42,142 nucleotides of DNA, from positions 1 to 42,142 of the forward strand of contig NZ_LABX01000049.1 in the NCBI RefSeq assembly GCF_001043915.1, given 5' to 3'. This DNA is from Methylobacterium aquaticum. Lineage in GTDB: Bacteria; Pseudomonadota; Alphaproteobacteria; Rhizobiales; Beijerinckiaceae. The notes under the pieces are model-generated. The model was not told the DNA's origin, searched no databases, and worked only from the letters and a program-made list of their open reading frames with translations. Each line of letters begins with the position of its first letter. Within the stretch, counting starts at the first letter, position 1. Made by a program: the position numbers and the translations under genes. Of this stretch, positions 32,857 through 42,083 are shown piece after piece.

Positions 32857-35163
32857 TCACCGCATCCCCCGCCGCAGATCGTCCGCGATCAGCAAGGCAC
32901 TGCGCCCGTCCCCGGCCTCGGCCAGGCGGTTGCGGTAGACCTGCAAATTCTCGGTCACCCGCTGGACGTAGTTGCGGGTCTCGGTGAAGGGGATCCGCTC
33001 GACCCAGTCGACCGGATCGACGTTCGGGGTGCGCGGATCGCCGTAGGCGTCGATCCATTTCTTCACGTTGCCGCCGCCGGCATTGTAGGCGGCGAAGGCG
33101 AGAATGTAGGAGCCGCGCCAATCCTCCATCAGCTCGCCGAGATGGGCCTGGCCGAGGCGGGCATTGTAGGCCGGGTCGCTGGTCAGACGGTCGGTATCGA
33201 AGGCGGCGCTGACCCGGCGCGCGGTGCGTTGCGCCGTGGCCGGCATCATCTGCATCAGGCCACGGGCCCCGACGCTCGACTGCGCCCGCGGGTCGAACTG
33301 GCTCTCCTGCCGGGCGATGGCGAAGACCATCGCGCGCTCGACCTGCGGCACGGCCGCGGATGCCTCGTAGGCCGGGATGCCGTTGGTCGGGTAGGCGTGC
33401 CGGTCGAGGGGAAGGCCGCGCTGCACCGCAGTCTTGCCGATCGCCACCAGAGCGCGGGGATCGTTGAGCGACATCGCGACGTCGCCCAGCGCGTTGAGTT
33501 CGGCCGGGTCGGTCAGGCGCTGGGCGAAGTCCATGTAGAGCGGCAGCATCAGCTCCTTGAGGCCGGCGGCCGCCAGCAGGCGCAGGGCCCGCACGGCGTT
33601 GCGGTTCTCGAAGGCGGTGCGGGCGGCCTCGTCGAGGGGGCTGACCGAGCGCAAGGCGAGGGAGGACTGGCCGAGCTTCGCCCGGGCGAGCTGGCCATAA
33701 TAGGCGATCGGCTGCGCGCTCGCGCGCTCGTAGAAGGCCCGCGCCTCGACCGTCTGGCCCATGCCTTCCGCGGCGCGGCCCTGCCAGTAGGCGGCGCGGG
33801 CCACCGAGATCGGCGTCTCGGCGATGGCGGCGGCGGTCGCGAAGTGGCGGGCGCTCAGGGGCGCGTCGTGGAGGAAGCGCAGCGCGATCCAGCCGGCATG
33901 GAATTCCGCCTCGATGCGCTTCTCGACCGAGCGGGCGCTGTGGCCGGCAGCGACCGCGTAGGCCGCCCTGGCATCGCCGGCATCGAGGAGCTTGCGCGCG
34001 ACGATGCGGCGTTCGATCCACCACTCGTCCGGATCGGCCAGGACCTCGGGGTTGCGCGGCGCCTGGGCCATCACGGCGGCGGCTTCCGCCGGCTTGTCGA
34101 GGCGGCGCAGGGACTGGGCGCGGGAGAACAGGTAGGAGGAATCCTGGCGCAGGCTCGGCGGCACGGCGTCGAGGGCGGTGCCCGCATTCGCGGCCTTGGC
34201 CTCGACGGCGCGGCGGGCCCGCACCAGGGTGCCGTAGGCTTTGCCGGCATAGGCCGCCGCCCGGCCGGCGGTGTCCCAATCCTCCTTCATCAACGCCCGC
34301 TCCATGCGGTAGCGGTGATCGACCTCGCCGATGATGCCCGGAAAGGCGTCGAGGACCCTCAGCTCCAGGGTGCGGCCGAACGTGTCCTCGCGCCACAGGT
34401 CGCGGGCGAGGGCGGCGGCGTCCTCGGTGAGCCCGTCGGCCTTGAAGGCGAGCGCCAGGGCGAACTTGCCCGGCGCGCTCTGCGGCCGGCGGGCGGCGAA
34501 ATAGGCCCGCACCACGGAGGGGGACTTGCGCTGCGAGAGCAGGGCCTCCTCGGCCCGGCGGCGCACCATGGCACCCACCGGCCAGTCCGGGTTGTCGCGG
34601 ATGAACGCCACGGTGCGCTCGAAGCCGATGCCGGCCCCGGCGCGGATCGCCACCCAGTCGAGCAGGGCGCGGGCCGCCGGGTCCTTGAGTCCGTCGCGGA
34701 TCCGGTCGCCCTCGCCCACCTGGCCGCGCCGATACGCCTCCACCGCGCCGCGCAGGGCCGGGCCGTCGACCTCGGTGCCGAGAACCGGCCGGCCCGGATC
34801 GGGCACGCTCGGCACCGGGGCGGGGGGATTGATCGCGGCGTCCGGGACCGGGAAGGGGATCGGCACCTCGGTCTCCGCGGAGGCGAAGGCCGCGGCCGTC
34901 ACCGGCAGCCGGGTCCCGGCCTCGCTCGTCGAGACGCTCCGGCGCAGGCCATCCGCTGGCGCCGCGCCCTCCGCCTGGGACGGGCCGTCGCTCGGTGCAA
35001 GGCCGTCCTCGCCGCCCCGCTCGACCGCACGGGGCGGCAGCGCCGTCTCGGCGGGCGGGGAGAACACGGTCGAACCGCCGAGGGCCGACAGCGAGGTCAG
35101 CGCGGCACCGGACACCGTGAGGGCGAGAACCGCGAAGCGGCGCCGACGAGGCGAGAGCAGCAT
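32857..35163 (-). CDS. slt: Soluble lytic murein transglycosylase (Slt type)
   Basis: 768 aa from the ATG at 35163. There is an N-terminal signal/anchor (RRRRFAVLALTVSGAALTSLSAL) and a Pro-rich stretch. A long alpha-helical superhelix region (about 130-590) follows, as in Slt70. The C-terminal SLT domain has catalytic Glu620 in RQESQFDP, ARGLMQMMP, AYNAGGGNV and the terminal FTETRNYVQRV. It cleaves the glycan strand between MurNAc and GlcNAc with formation of a 1,6-anhydro product, during wall growth or recycling. It is longer than E. coli Slt (about 645 aa) because of the N-terminal extension. It is divergent from dapA, an order (slt - dapA - smpB) I recall as common in Hyphomicrobiales. Confidence 0.93.
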   Translation of the reverse strand: MLLSPRRRRFAVLALTVSGAALTSLSALGGSTVFSPPAETALPPRAVERGGEDGLAPSDGPSQAEGAAPADGLRRSVSTSEAGTRLPVTAAAFASAETEVPIPFPVPDAAINPPAPVPSVPDPGRPVLGTEVDGPALRGAVEAYRRGQVGEGDRIRDGLKDPAARALLDWVAIRAGAGIGFERTVAFIRDNPDWPVGAMVRRRAEEALLSQRKSPSVVRAYFAARRPQSAPGKFALALAFKADGLTEDAAALARDLWREDTFGRTLELRVLDAFPGIIGEVDHRYRMERALMKEDWDTAGRAAAYAGKAYGTLVRARRAVEAKAANAGTALDAVPPSLRQDSSYLFSRAQSLRRLDKPAEAAAVMAQAPRNPEVLADPDEWWIERRIVARKLLDAGDARAAYAVAAGHSARSVEKRIEAEFHAGWIALRFLHDAPLSARHFATAAAIAETPISVARAAYWQGRAAEGMGQTVEARAFYERASAQPIAYYGQLARAKLGQSSLALRSVSPLDEAARTAFENRNAVRALRLLAAAGLKELMLPLYMDFAQRLTDPAELNALGDVAMSLNDPRALVAIGKTAVQRGLPLDRHAYPTNGIPAYEASAAVPQVERAMVFAIARQESQFDPRAQSSVGARGLMQMMPATAQRTARRVSAAFDTDRLTSDPAYNARLGQAHLGELMEDWRGSYILAFAAYNAGGGNVKKWIDAYGDPRTPNVDPVDWVERIPFTETRNYVQRVTENLQVYRNRLAEAGDGRSALLIADDLRRGMR

Positions 35164-35438
35164 GGATCCCGTTCCCCTGTAAGCTCGAATGACCGGACGC
35201 CCCATGGTGGAAGCGTCATGTTAAGAAGCAATTAACCCTGGCCCCCGGTCGTCCCGGAACGCGCGGGCGCATCGGAGCGTTTGCGCGCGGCCCGGTGAGG
35301 GCATATGTGTCGGGGGCCGGATGGCCGAGGTGACCCGCCTGCTGCTCCCCGCATCGGACCCGAGGGTGGTCCTCATGCGGGCCGGCCTCCCAACCAGATG
35401 TCCCGGGGGCGCCGCCCGACCGGGCGAGGAACGCCAGC

Positions 35439-36341
35439 ATGACGTCGACGCCAATCTCGCAGCGCCTGAGGGGCTCGCTCACCGCCCTGGTGACGCCGTT
35501 CCGCGACGGCGCCTTCGACGAGCACGCCTTCCGGGCCTTCGTGGCCTGGCAGATCGAGAACGGCACCCACGGCCTCGTGCCCACCGGTACCACCGGCGAG
35601 AGCCCGACGCTGAGCCACGCCGAGCACGACCGGGTGGTCGAAGCCTGCATTGACGAAGCCGGCGGCAAGGTGCCGGTCGTGGCCGGTGCCGGCTCCAACT
35701 CCACTGCGGAGGCGATCGAGCGGTCCCGTCATGCGGAGAAGGCCGGGGCGGAGGCGCTGCTCATCGTCACGCCCTATTACAACAAGCCGACGCAGGAAGG
35801 GCTGTACCAGCACTTCAAGGCGGTGAACGATGCGGTCGGCATTCCCATCCTGATCTACAACATCCCCGGCCGGTCGGTGATCGACATGAGCGTCGATACC
35901 ATGAAGCGGCTCTACGAGCTGCCGAACATCGCCGGGGTGAAGGATGCCACCGCCAACGTGGCCCGGGTCAGCTTGCAGCGCCAAGCCATGGGTGAAGACT
36001 TCGTCCAACTTTCTGGCGAAGATGCGACGGCCCTCGGCTTCATGGCGCATGGCGGCCACGGCACGATCTCGGTCTCCTCGAACGTCGCGCCGCGCCTCTG
36101 CGCCGATTTCCAAGACGCCTGCCTTGCGGGCAATTACCGCGCCGCGCTCGCCCTCCAGGATCGGCTGATGCCGCTCCACACCCACCTCTTCGCCGAGACC
36201 AACCCGTCCCCGACGAAGTACGCGCTGGCCCGCCTCGGCCTGATGAGCGAGGAGGTGCGCCTGCCGATGGTGCCGGTGGGCGAGGGCACCCGTGCCCTCG
36301 TCGACGGCGCGTTGCGCCATGCCGGCCTCACCAACGGCTGA
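35439..36341 (+). CDS. dapA: 4-hydroxy-tetrahydrodipicolinate synthase
   Basis: 300 aa from the ATG at 35439, with GAGGAAC 8 bp upstream. It condenses pyruvate with aspartate semialdehyde, the first committed step of diaminopimelate and lysine synthesis. The family landmarks are all present: GTTGESPTL with Thr51/Thr52, Tyr140 and Arg145 in IYNIPGR, the Schiff-base Lys168 in GVKDAT, and [11 protein letters not shown]. It is a cytoplasmic TIM barrel, normally tetrameric. It is followed by smpB 69 bp downstream on the same strand, so the two may be co-transcribed. Confidence 0.96.
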   Translation: MTSTPISQRLRGSLTALVTPFRDGAFDEHAFRAFVAWQIENGTHGLVPTGTTGESPTLSHAEHDRVVEACIDEAGGKVPVVAGAGSNSTAEAIERSRHAEKAGAEALLIVTPYYNKPTQEGLYQHFKAVNDAVGIPILIYNIPGRSVIDMSVDTMKRLYELPNIAGVKDATANVARVSLQRQAMGEDFVQLSGEDATALGFMAHGGHGTISVSSNVAPRLCADFQDACLAGNYRAALALQDRLMPLHTHLFAETNPSPTKYALARLGLMSEEVRLPMVPVGEGTRALVDGALRHAGLTNG

Positions 36342-36410
36342 CGCTGACCCTATCTACGACGGGAGAGTCCGGGCTCCCGTCGCCCGCCTTCCGAGGATTC
36401 CCGCCGCCCG

Positions 36411-36884
36411 ATGGCCAAGAAACCCGAGCCGAAGAACCGCGTCGTCGCCGACAACCGGAAGGCCCGCTTCAACTACGAGATCACCGACACGGTCGAGGCC
36501 GGTATCGCGCTCACGGGCACCGAGGTGAAGTCCCTGCGCGGCGGCAAGGCGACGATCGGCGAGGCGTTCGCCGGCCCCTCCGGCAACGACCTGCTGCTGT
36601 TCAACGCCTACATCCCCGAATATCTCGAGGCGAACCGCTTCAACCACGACACCAAGCGGCCCCGCCGCCTGCTGCTGCACCGGCGCCAGATCGACAAGTT
36701 CATCGGCGCGACCCAGCGCGAGGGCTACACGGTGGTGCCGCTGAAGATCTACTTCAACGAGCGCGGCCGGGCGAAGGTCGAGCTGGGCTTGGGGCGCGGC
36801 AAGAAGCTCCACGACAAGCGCGAGACCGCCAAGGAGCGCGATTGGCAGCGCGACAAGGCGCGGCTGATGCGCGACAAGGGGTGA
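36411..36884 (+). CDS. smpB: SsrA-binding protein SmpB
   Basis: 157 aa, typical length. It binds tmRNA and brings it to stalled ribosomes in trans-translation. Family signatures are [62 protein letters not shown] and the basic tail ending RDKG that enters the mRNA channel. The ATG at 36411 follows CCGAGG at some distance. It is downstream of dapA, a common arrangement in this order. Confidence 0.97.
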   Translation: MAKKPEPKNRVVADNRKARFNYEITDTVEAGIALTGTEVKSLRGGKATIGEAFAGPSGNDLLLFNAYIPEYLEANRFNHDTKRPRRLLLHRRQIDKFIGATQREGYTVVPLKIYFNERGRAKVELGLGRGKKLHDKRETAKERDWQRDKARLMRDKG

Positions 36885-36982
36885 GCCACGGGCGGGGGCG
36901 CCATCGAGGCTCAACACGCCGCACTGTCGTTGCCGCCCCGGCCTCCTAGCTCCCGGATCCTGAGGGACACGCGGAGGTGCCG

Positions 36983-37165
36983 ATGTTCGTCGAAGGAGGG
37001 TGGCGTCCATCCTGGGAGCCGCCGCCGCGCCCGCCCCAGCCCCGGCTGACCGGGCGGCAGGAGCGGATGCTGATCTGGATCATCGTCGTCAACGTGCTGC
37101 TCTGGTTCCTCGCCCCGATCGGCGGCGCGACCGTGATCCACGCCGCCATCGCGATGCTTCAATAG
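36983..37165 (+). CDS. Small single-pass membrane protein
   Basis: 60 aa from the ATG at 36983, with GGAGG 5 bp upstream (36973-36977), which decides this start over the overlapping GTG at 36977. The N-terminal 25 residues are Pro/Trp/Arg-rich (GGWRPSWEPPPRPPQP) and the second half is one membrane helix (MLIWIIVVNVLLWFLAPIGG). No known family. It lies between smpB and the MsbA-like exporter, 97 bp before the latter, and could be an accessory subunit or independent. Confidence 0.75.
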   Translation: MFVEGGWRPSWEPPPRPPQPRLTGRQERMLIWIIVVNVLLWFLAPIGGATVIHAAIAMLQ

Positions 37166-37262
37166 GCTGCCCTGCCGCAGCCCAGCCGCGCGCCGCCGTG
37201 AATTGCCGCCTTCCGACCCCCGTGCTAGCGCGACGTCCCAACCCAAGGACGAAGCGAGCACC

Positions 37263-39050
37263 ATGGCGCGGCGCCCCCTCCTCTCCGGCGACATGCTGCC
37301 GCTGCTCCTCCGGCTGTGGCGCGACTGGCTGCGCCCGCATGCCGGTACGCTCGCCGTCGTGCTCGTGCTGATCGCGGTGATCGGCGCCGCCACCGGCTTC
37401 TACCCGACCCTCATCAAGGCGGCCTTCGACGCCTTCGACGCCAAGGATGCCGGCGCGCTCGCCTACGGTCCGGTCCTGGTGATCGCGGTCACCGCCGTGC
37501 GCGGCTTCGCGCTGCTCGGCCAGACGGTGCTGACCAACCGGGTGGTCACCCGGATCGAGGCCGACATGCAGGCGGCGCTCTATGGCCACATGATCGAGCA
37601 GGATCTCGCCCAGCTCGGCCGCGAGAGCCCGGCGAGCCTGACCCAACGCTTCACCACCGACTTCGCCTTCATCAAGGAGGCGCTGACGCGGATCTCCACG
37701 GTGCTCCTGCGCGACGTGGCGATGCTGGTGGCGCTGGTCTGCGCGATGATCTGGATGGATCCCTGGCTGACCATCGTCGCCGGGATCACGGTGCCGTTCA
37801 TCGCCGGGCCGATCGCCCGGATCGGCAAGAAGCTGCGCCGGGTCTCGACCTCGACCCAGGAGCAGGTCGGCGCCACCGCGAGCCTGATCAGCGAGAGCCT
37901 CGCCGGCGCCCGGGTCGCCAAGACCTACGGCCTCGAAGGCTATCTCAAGGGCCGCACCCGCGACGCCCTCGACGAGGTGCGCCGGCTGAAGATGAAGGCC
38001 GCCAATGCCCGCGGCCGGCTCGATCCGCTGCTGGAGGTGGGCGGCGGCCTCGCGGTCGCGGGCGTGCTCGCCTTCATCGGTCAGCGCATTCTATCTGGCG
38101 AGAAGACCGTCGGCGACTTCACCGGCTACGTCGCCGCCCTGCTGCTCGCCGCCCAGCCGGCGCGGGCGCTCGGCAACCTCAACGCCATCTTGCAGGAAGC
38201 TTTGGCCGCCCTGTCGCGCACCTTCGCGCTGATGGACGAGGCGCCGACGATTCAAGAGAAGCCGGGCGCGCAGCCGTTGCGCGTCGCCGGCGGCGAGGTG
38301 CGGTTCGAGGGCGTGCGCTTCCGCTACCGCGACGATGCCCCGGCGCTCGAGGGCATCGACCTGACCGTGCCGGCGGGCCGCACCACCGCGCTCGTCGGCC
38401 GCTCGGGCTCGGGCAAGTCGACGCTCCTGTCCCTGGTGCCGCGGCTCTACGACGTGACCGAGGGCCGGGTCGCGATCGACGGGCAGGACCTGCGCGACGT
38501 GACGCTGTCGTCGCTCCGGCGGGCCGTCGCGGTGGTGTCGCAGGAGGTGGTCCTGTTCGACGACACGATCGCCCAGAACATCGCCTTCGGCCGCGAGGGC
38601 GCGAGCCGGGACGAGATCGAGGCCGCGGCCAGGGCCGCGGCGGCGCACGGCTTCATCACCGCGAAGGCGGAGGGCTACGACTTCCGGGTCGGCCCCGCCG
38701 GCAACCGGCTCTCGGGCGGCGAGCGCCAGCGCATCGCGCTCGCCCGCGCCTTCCTGCGCGACGCGCCGATCCTGCTCCTCGACGAAGCGACCTCCTCCCT
38801 CGACGCCGAATCCGAGCAGCTGGTGCAGGAAGCCCTGACCCGGCTGATGCGGGGCCGCACCACGCTCGTCATCGCCCACCGCCTCTCGACGGTGCGCGAC
38901 GCCGACCTGATCGTCGCCATGGAGGGCGGCCGGATCGCCGAGACCGGGACCCATGCGGCGCTGATCGCGCGGGGCGGGACCTATGCGCGGCTGCATCGGC
39001 TCCAGCTCGCCGACGACCGGGAGCCCGCATCCGCGGTGCAGGCGTCGTGA
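37263..39050 (+). CDS. MsbA-like ABC exporter (fused permease and ATPase)
   Basis: 595 aa half-transporter, active as a dimer. The N-terminal six-helix membrane domain (about 20-325) starts after RRPLLSGDMLPLLLRLWRDW. The ATPase domain has Walker A VGRSGSGKST (Lys385), signature LSGGERQRIALARA, Walker B ILLLDEATSSLD and the switch histidine in IAHRLST. The length and type fit lipid-A/lipid flippases of the MsbA group or multidrug exporters, but the substrate is not certain. The start at 37263 follows AAGGACGAAGCGAG; the frame from 37203 lacks support. The next gene overlaps its stop as GTGA. Confidence 0.92.
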   Translation: MARRPLLSGDMLPLLLRLWRDWLRPHAGTLAVVLVLIAVIGAATGFYPTLIKAAFDAFDAKDAGALAYGPVLVIAVTAVRGFALLGQTVLTNRVVTRIEADMQAALYGHMIEQDLAQLGRESPASLTQRFTTDFAFIKEALTRISTVLLRDVAMLVALVCAMIWMDPWLTIVAGITVPFIAGPIARIGKKLRRVSTSTQEQVGATASLISESLAGARVAKTYGLEGYLKGRTRDALDEVRRLKMKAANARGRLDPLLEVGGGLAVAGVLAFIGQRILSGEKTVGDFTGYVAALLLAAQPARALGNLNAILQEALAALSRTFALMDEAPTIQEKPGAQPLRVAGGEVRFEGVRFRYRDDAPALEGIDLTVPAGRTTALVGRSGSGKSTLLSLVPRLYDVTEGRVAIDGQDLRDVTLSSLRRAVAVVSQEVVLFDDTIAQNIAFGREGASRDEIEAAARAAAAHGFITAKAEGYDFRVGPAGNRLSGGERQRIALARAFLRDAPILLLDEATSSLDAESEQLVQEALTRLMRGRTTLVIAHRLSTVRDADLIVAMEGGRIAETGTHAALIARGGTYARLHRLQLADDREPASAVQAS

Positions 39051-39952
39051 AGCCCGGGGCTTCGGGGACGGCCGGGAGCGAGGCCCCCACCGGCCGGCGT
39101 CTCGCCGCGGGCGTCGGCTTCGCGCTCCTCGCCATCACCCTGTGGGGCGGCTGGTTCGTCGTCACCCGACGGACGGTGGGGGCGGGCGGCGTGCTCGGGC
39201 CCGCCGACCTCGTGGCGCTCCGCTTCGGCATCGGCGGCCTGCTGCTGCTGCCGGTGCTGGCCTTGCGCCTGCGCGGCCTCGGACGGACGGCGCTCGTCGA
39301 CGGCCTCTTCCTGTACGTCTCGCAGGGCGCGCCCTTCGCGCTGCTGATCTCGATCGCCCTGCGCTACGCGCCCGCCGGCCACGGCGCGGCGCTGACGCCC
39401 GGCACGATGCCGCTCTTTGCCGCCCTCCTCGGCGTGCTCGTGCTGGGCGACCGGCCGGGCCGCTTCGCCATCGCTGGTCTCGGTCTGATCGCCGCCGGGG
39501 CGCTCACCCTGGCGGGAGGCTTTCGCGATGCCGATGAATTGTTCGGCTACGGCCTGCTCCTCACCGCCGCCTTCCTGTGGGCCGCCGGCACGGTGCGGAT
39601 GCGCCGCTCACGCCTCACCGCCCTGGAGGCGACGGCACTGGTCTGCGTCGGCTCGCTCCTCACCTATATTCCGCTCTATCTCGCCTCGGGCCTGTCGCGC
39701 CTCATGGAGGCGCCCCCGGCGGAGGTCGCGCTTCAGGCGGTCTACCAGGGGGTGCTGGTGAGCGTGGTGGCCCTCATCGCGTTCAACCGCTCCCTGGCGC
39801 TGATCGGCCGGCGCACCCCGGCCTTCACGGCGCTCGTGCCGGTGATCGCGACCCTGCTGGCGATACCCGTCCTCGGCGAGGTGCCGGACCCGCTCCATAT
39901 CGGGGCCATCCTGGCGATCGGCGCGGGCGTGCTGCTGACGACGCGGGGATGA
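39047..39952 (+). CDS. EamA/DMT-family transporter
   Basis: 301 aa from a GTG at 39047 that overlaps the ABC exporter stop (GTGA, 39047-39050). It has ten predicted membrane segments in two EamA repeats, with the typical first helix (FALLAITLWGGWFVVTRR), APAGHGAALTPGTMPLFAALLG at the end of repeat 1 and AFTALVPVIATLLAIPVLGEVP in repeat 2. It is an inner-membrane carrier of small metabolites, often an exporter. It is coupled to the ABC exporter, though a functional link is not clear. It converges with the nikR-like gene. Confidence 0.92.
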   Translation: MKPGASGTAGSEAPTGRRLAAGVGFALLAITLWGGWFVVTRRTVGAGGVLGPADLVALRFGIGGLLLLPVLALRLRGLGRTALVDGLFLYVSQGAPFALLISIALRYAPAGHGAALTPGTMPLFAALLGVLVLGDRPGRFAIAGLGLIAAGALTLAGGFRDADELFGYGLLLTAAFLWAAGTVRMRRSRLTALEATALVCVGSLLTYIPLYLASGLSRLMEAPPAEVALQAVYQGVLVSVVALIAFNRSLALIGRRTPAFTALVPVIATLLAIPVLGEVPDPLHIGAILAIGAGVLLTTRG

Positions 39953-39971
39953 GGGCGGCGTGAGGCCGACG

Positions 39972-39987
39972 GTCGTTCACAAACGAC
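39972..39987. terminator. Small hairpin between convergent genes
   Basis: GTCGTT (39972-39977) and AACGAC (39982-39987) with a 4-nt loop lie in the 75-bp gap between the EamA gene and the nikR-like gene. The stem is short and there is no T-run, so this is tentative. Confidence 0.25.
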
Positions 39988-40027
39988 GTCTGGTCCGATC
40001 GTTCACCTCTTCCGGCGCGGCTGCCGG

Positions 40028-40489
40028 TCACGTCCGGATATGCTCGTGCGGGTGGGGATCGGGGCCGTGGCGATGGTCGCCCAGCTCGATCCGGGCCGGG
40101 ATGATCGAGAGGCTATCGTGGCGGATGCCGCGCTGGGTCGCGACCGCGTCGGCAAAGTCGAGGATCTCCCGCACCGGGCCGCGGACGAGGAGCGTGTGCA
40201 GGCTCGCCTCGTGATCGAGCGGGATCTGGACCTGCGCGATCACCAAGTCGTGCCGCCGCTGCTGGATCGCCGCGAGCCGCTGGCCCAGATCGCGCACGCC
40301 GGCCTCGGCCACGAAGGTGAAGGTCGCCACGCAGGACAGGGCGGGGTCGAGGTCGCGGCGGGTCTCGGCGAGGCCGCGCCGCAGGAGATCGCGCATCGCC
40401 TCCGACCGGCCGGCATAGCCGCGCCTTTTGGCGACACGGTCGACCTCGGCCACCAGGTCCGGATCGAGGGTGACGGTGATCCGCTGCAT
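40028..40489 (-). CDS. nikR: NikR-like ribbon-helix-helix regulator lacking canonical Ni ligands
   Basis: 153 aa. The N-terminal ribbon-helix-helix (1 to about 45, QRITVTLDPDLVAEVD, GYAGRSEAMRDLLRRGL) aligns well with E. coli NikR. The C-terminal ACT-like domain (about 52-137) also aligns (FVAEAGVRDLGQRL, RRHDLVIAQVQIP, GPVREILDFADAVATQRGIRHDSL). Against the E. coli sequence as I recall it, the four nickel ligands His76, His87, His89 and Cys95 correspond here to Gln77, Gln88, Pro90 and Ser96, so the usual square-planar site is absent. A His-rich tail (GDHRHGPDPHPHEH) could bind metal instead. It is the last gene of an operon with two Nik/Opp-type ATPases; its ATG overlaps the ATPase stop (TGATG). 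It probably regulates this transporter, with an effector that may not be nickel. Confidence 0.85.
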   Translation of the reverse strand: MQRITVTLDPDLVAEVDRVAKRRGYAGRSEAMRDLLRRGLAETRRDLDPALSCVATFTFVAEAGVRDLGQRLAAIQQRRHDLVIAQVQIPLDHEASLHTLLVRGPVREILDFADAVATQRGIRHDSLSIIPARIELGDHRHGPDPHPHEHIRT

Positions 40490-41292
40490 CAGCCGGCCTC
40501 CTGCGGGGTAGCCGGCAGGACGGCGTCGAGGAGGGCGCGGGCCGCCGGGTGCGACAGGGCCAGGGCGGGCCTGCCCCCGCCGGGTCGGCAGGGCGCGGCA
40601 TCGACGATCCGCCCCTCGCTCAGCACCACGACCCGGTCGGCGAAGCGGCGCGCCAAGCGCATGTCGTGAGTGACGAGGAGGAAGGCGGTCCCGTGCCGGC
40701 GGCGCAAGTCCGACAGGCGGTCGAGGATGTCGACCTGGCGCGGCGCATCGAGATTCGAGACCGCCTCGTCGAGGACCACGAGGGAGGGCCGGGTGGCGAG
40801 CGCCCGGGCGAGGCCGACCCGCTGGACCTGACCGCCGGAGAGCTGGCCGGGGAGCCGTCCGGCGTCAGCCGGGTCGAGGCCGACCATCCTGAGGATCTCG
40901 GCGATCCGCACCTCCCGCTCCGGACCCGACAGGTCGGTCAGGTGACGCAGGGGCTCGGCGAGGATCCGCCCGACCGTGTGGCGGGGATTCACTGCCGAGA
41001 GCGGATCCTGGAGCACCATCTGCACCGCGGCCCGGAACGCCCGCCGGCCGGACCGGTCGAGCGTGACGAGGGGCGTGCCGCGAAACCGCACGATCCCGGC
41101 ATCGGCCGCCTCGAGCCCCAGAAGCAGGCGGGCCAGGGTGCTCTTGCCCGAGCCGCTGCGTCCGGTCAGGGCGACGCACTCGCCCTCCGCGAGGGCGAGG
41201 TCGATCCCGGCCAGGACCGGCCGGGCCGCCTTTCGCCAGCCGGCGCCCGGATAGGTCTTGCCGAGCTTGTCCGCGGCCAGCAGGACCGTCAT
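40489..41292 (-). CDS. nikE: Nickel/peptide ABC transporter ATPase (NikE/DppF-like)
   Basis: 267 aa from the ATG at 41292, which overlaps the stop of the preceding ATPase gene (ATGA, 41289-41292). Walker A is TGRSGSGKST (Lys50), Q-loop MVLQDPLSAVNPR, signature LSGGQVQRVGLARAL, Walker B LVVLDEAVSNLD, and the switch His is in LLVTHDM. The short form without the long C-terminal oligopeptide-binding extension is closer to NikE than to OppF. It powers import together with the NikD-like ATPase and the permease at the right edge. The symbol rests on this similarity and on the NikR-like gene downstream. Confidence 0.85.
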   Translation of the reverse strand: MTVLLAADKLGKTYPGAGWRKAARPVLAGIDLALAEGECVALTGRSGSGKSTLARLLLGLEAADAGIVRFRGTPLVTLDRSGRRAFRAAVQMVLQDPLSAVNPRHTVGRILAEPLRHLTDLSGPEREVRIAEILRMVGLDPADAGRLPGQLSGGQVQRVGLARALATRPSLVVLDEAVSNLDAPRQVDILDRLSDLRRRHGTAFLLVTHDMRLARRFADRVVVLSEGRIVDAAPCRPGGGRPALALSHPAARALLDAVLPATPQEAG

Positions 41293-42083
41293 GGAGCGAC
41301 CTCGTGCAGCGCAAGGTGGGCCGCGAGCAGGGCCCGCGTCGCTGGATGGGCCGGCTCCGCGAACAGGCGGGAGGCGTCGCCCGTCTCGACGATGCGTCCC
41401 TCCTCCATCACCGCCACCCGGTCGGCGAGGCGGGCGACGACGCCGAGATCGTGGGTCACGATCAGCAAGCCGAGGCTGCGCGCACGGACCAGCCCGGCGA
41501 GGAGATCGAGGATGCCGGCCTGCGCCACGAGATCGAGGTCGGTGGTCGGCTCGTCGGCGACCAGGAAGGGCGCCCGGGAGAGGAGCGCCAGGGCGATCAT
41601 CGCCCGTTGCAGCATCCCGCCCGACATCTGGAACGGATAGAGATCCGGCACGCCCGGATCCTCGCCGAGCCCGACCGCCGTCAGGGCCTCCGTCATGGCC
41701 TCCCGTGCGGGCTGGCCGCGGGGGCCGAACACCGACAGCGTTTCGCCGGCATGGTCGCGGATCGTGCGCAGGGGATTGAAGGCGGTGCGCGGGGCCTGGA
41801 GCACGCTCGCGACGGCCCGGCCGCGCAAGGAATCCGGCTCCGCCTCCGCCCCGTCCAGCAGGATGCGCCCGCCCGTCGTCCGCGTCCCCGGCGGCAGCAC
41901 GCCGAGGAGGCCGGCGCAGGCGAGCGATTTGCCCGACCCGCTGGCGCCGACGAGGGCCAGGACCTCTCCGGTTTGCAAGGTGAGCGTCGCGTCCCGCACC
42001 AGCGGCACCGGCTCGCGCCCCCGGCCTATGTCGCGCCAGGTCTCCACGCAGAGCCCTTCGATCCGCAGCACCCGCGCGCTCAC
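41289..42083 (-). CDS. nikD: Nickel/peptide ABC transporter ATPase (NikD/DppD-like)
   Basis: 264 aa from a GTG at 42083, overlapping the permease stop (GTGA, 42080-42083). Walker A is VGASGSGKSL (Lys52), Q-loop SVLQAPRTAFNPLRTI, signature MSGGMLQRAMIALAL, Walker B FLVADEPTTDLD, and switch His in LIVTHDLG. Length and motifs match NikD. The AFNPL after the Q-loop is typical of the Opp/Dpp/Nik group. It forms a heterodimeric ATPase with the downstream NikE-like protein. Confidence 0.87.
   Translation of the reverse strand: MSARVLRIEGLCVETWRDIGRGREPVPLVRDATLTLQTGEVLALVGASGSGKSLACAGLLGVLPPGTRTTGGRILLDGAEAEPDSLRGRAVASVLQAPRTAFNPLRTIRDHAGETLSVFGPRGQPAREAMTEALTAVGLGEDPGVPDLYPFQMSGGMLQRAMIALALLSRAPFLVADEPTTDLDLVAQAGILDLLAGLVRARSLGLLIVTHDLGVVARLADRVAVMEEGRIVETGDASRLFAEPAHPATRALLAAHLALHEVAP

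Noticed and set aside
32560..35235. Plus-strand frame of 891 codons over the transglycosylase gene
   Set aside because: Antisense shadow. The minus strand has the Slt catalytic motifs.
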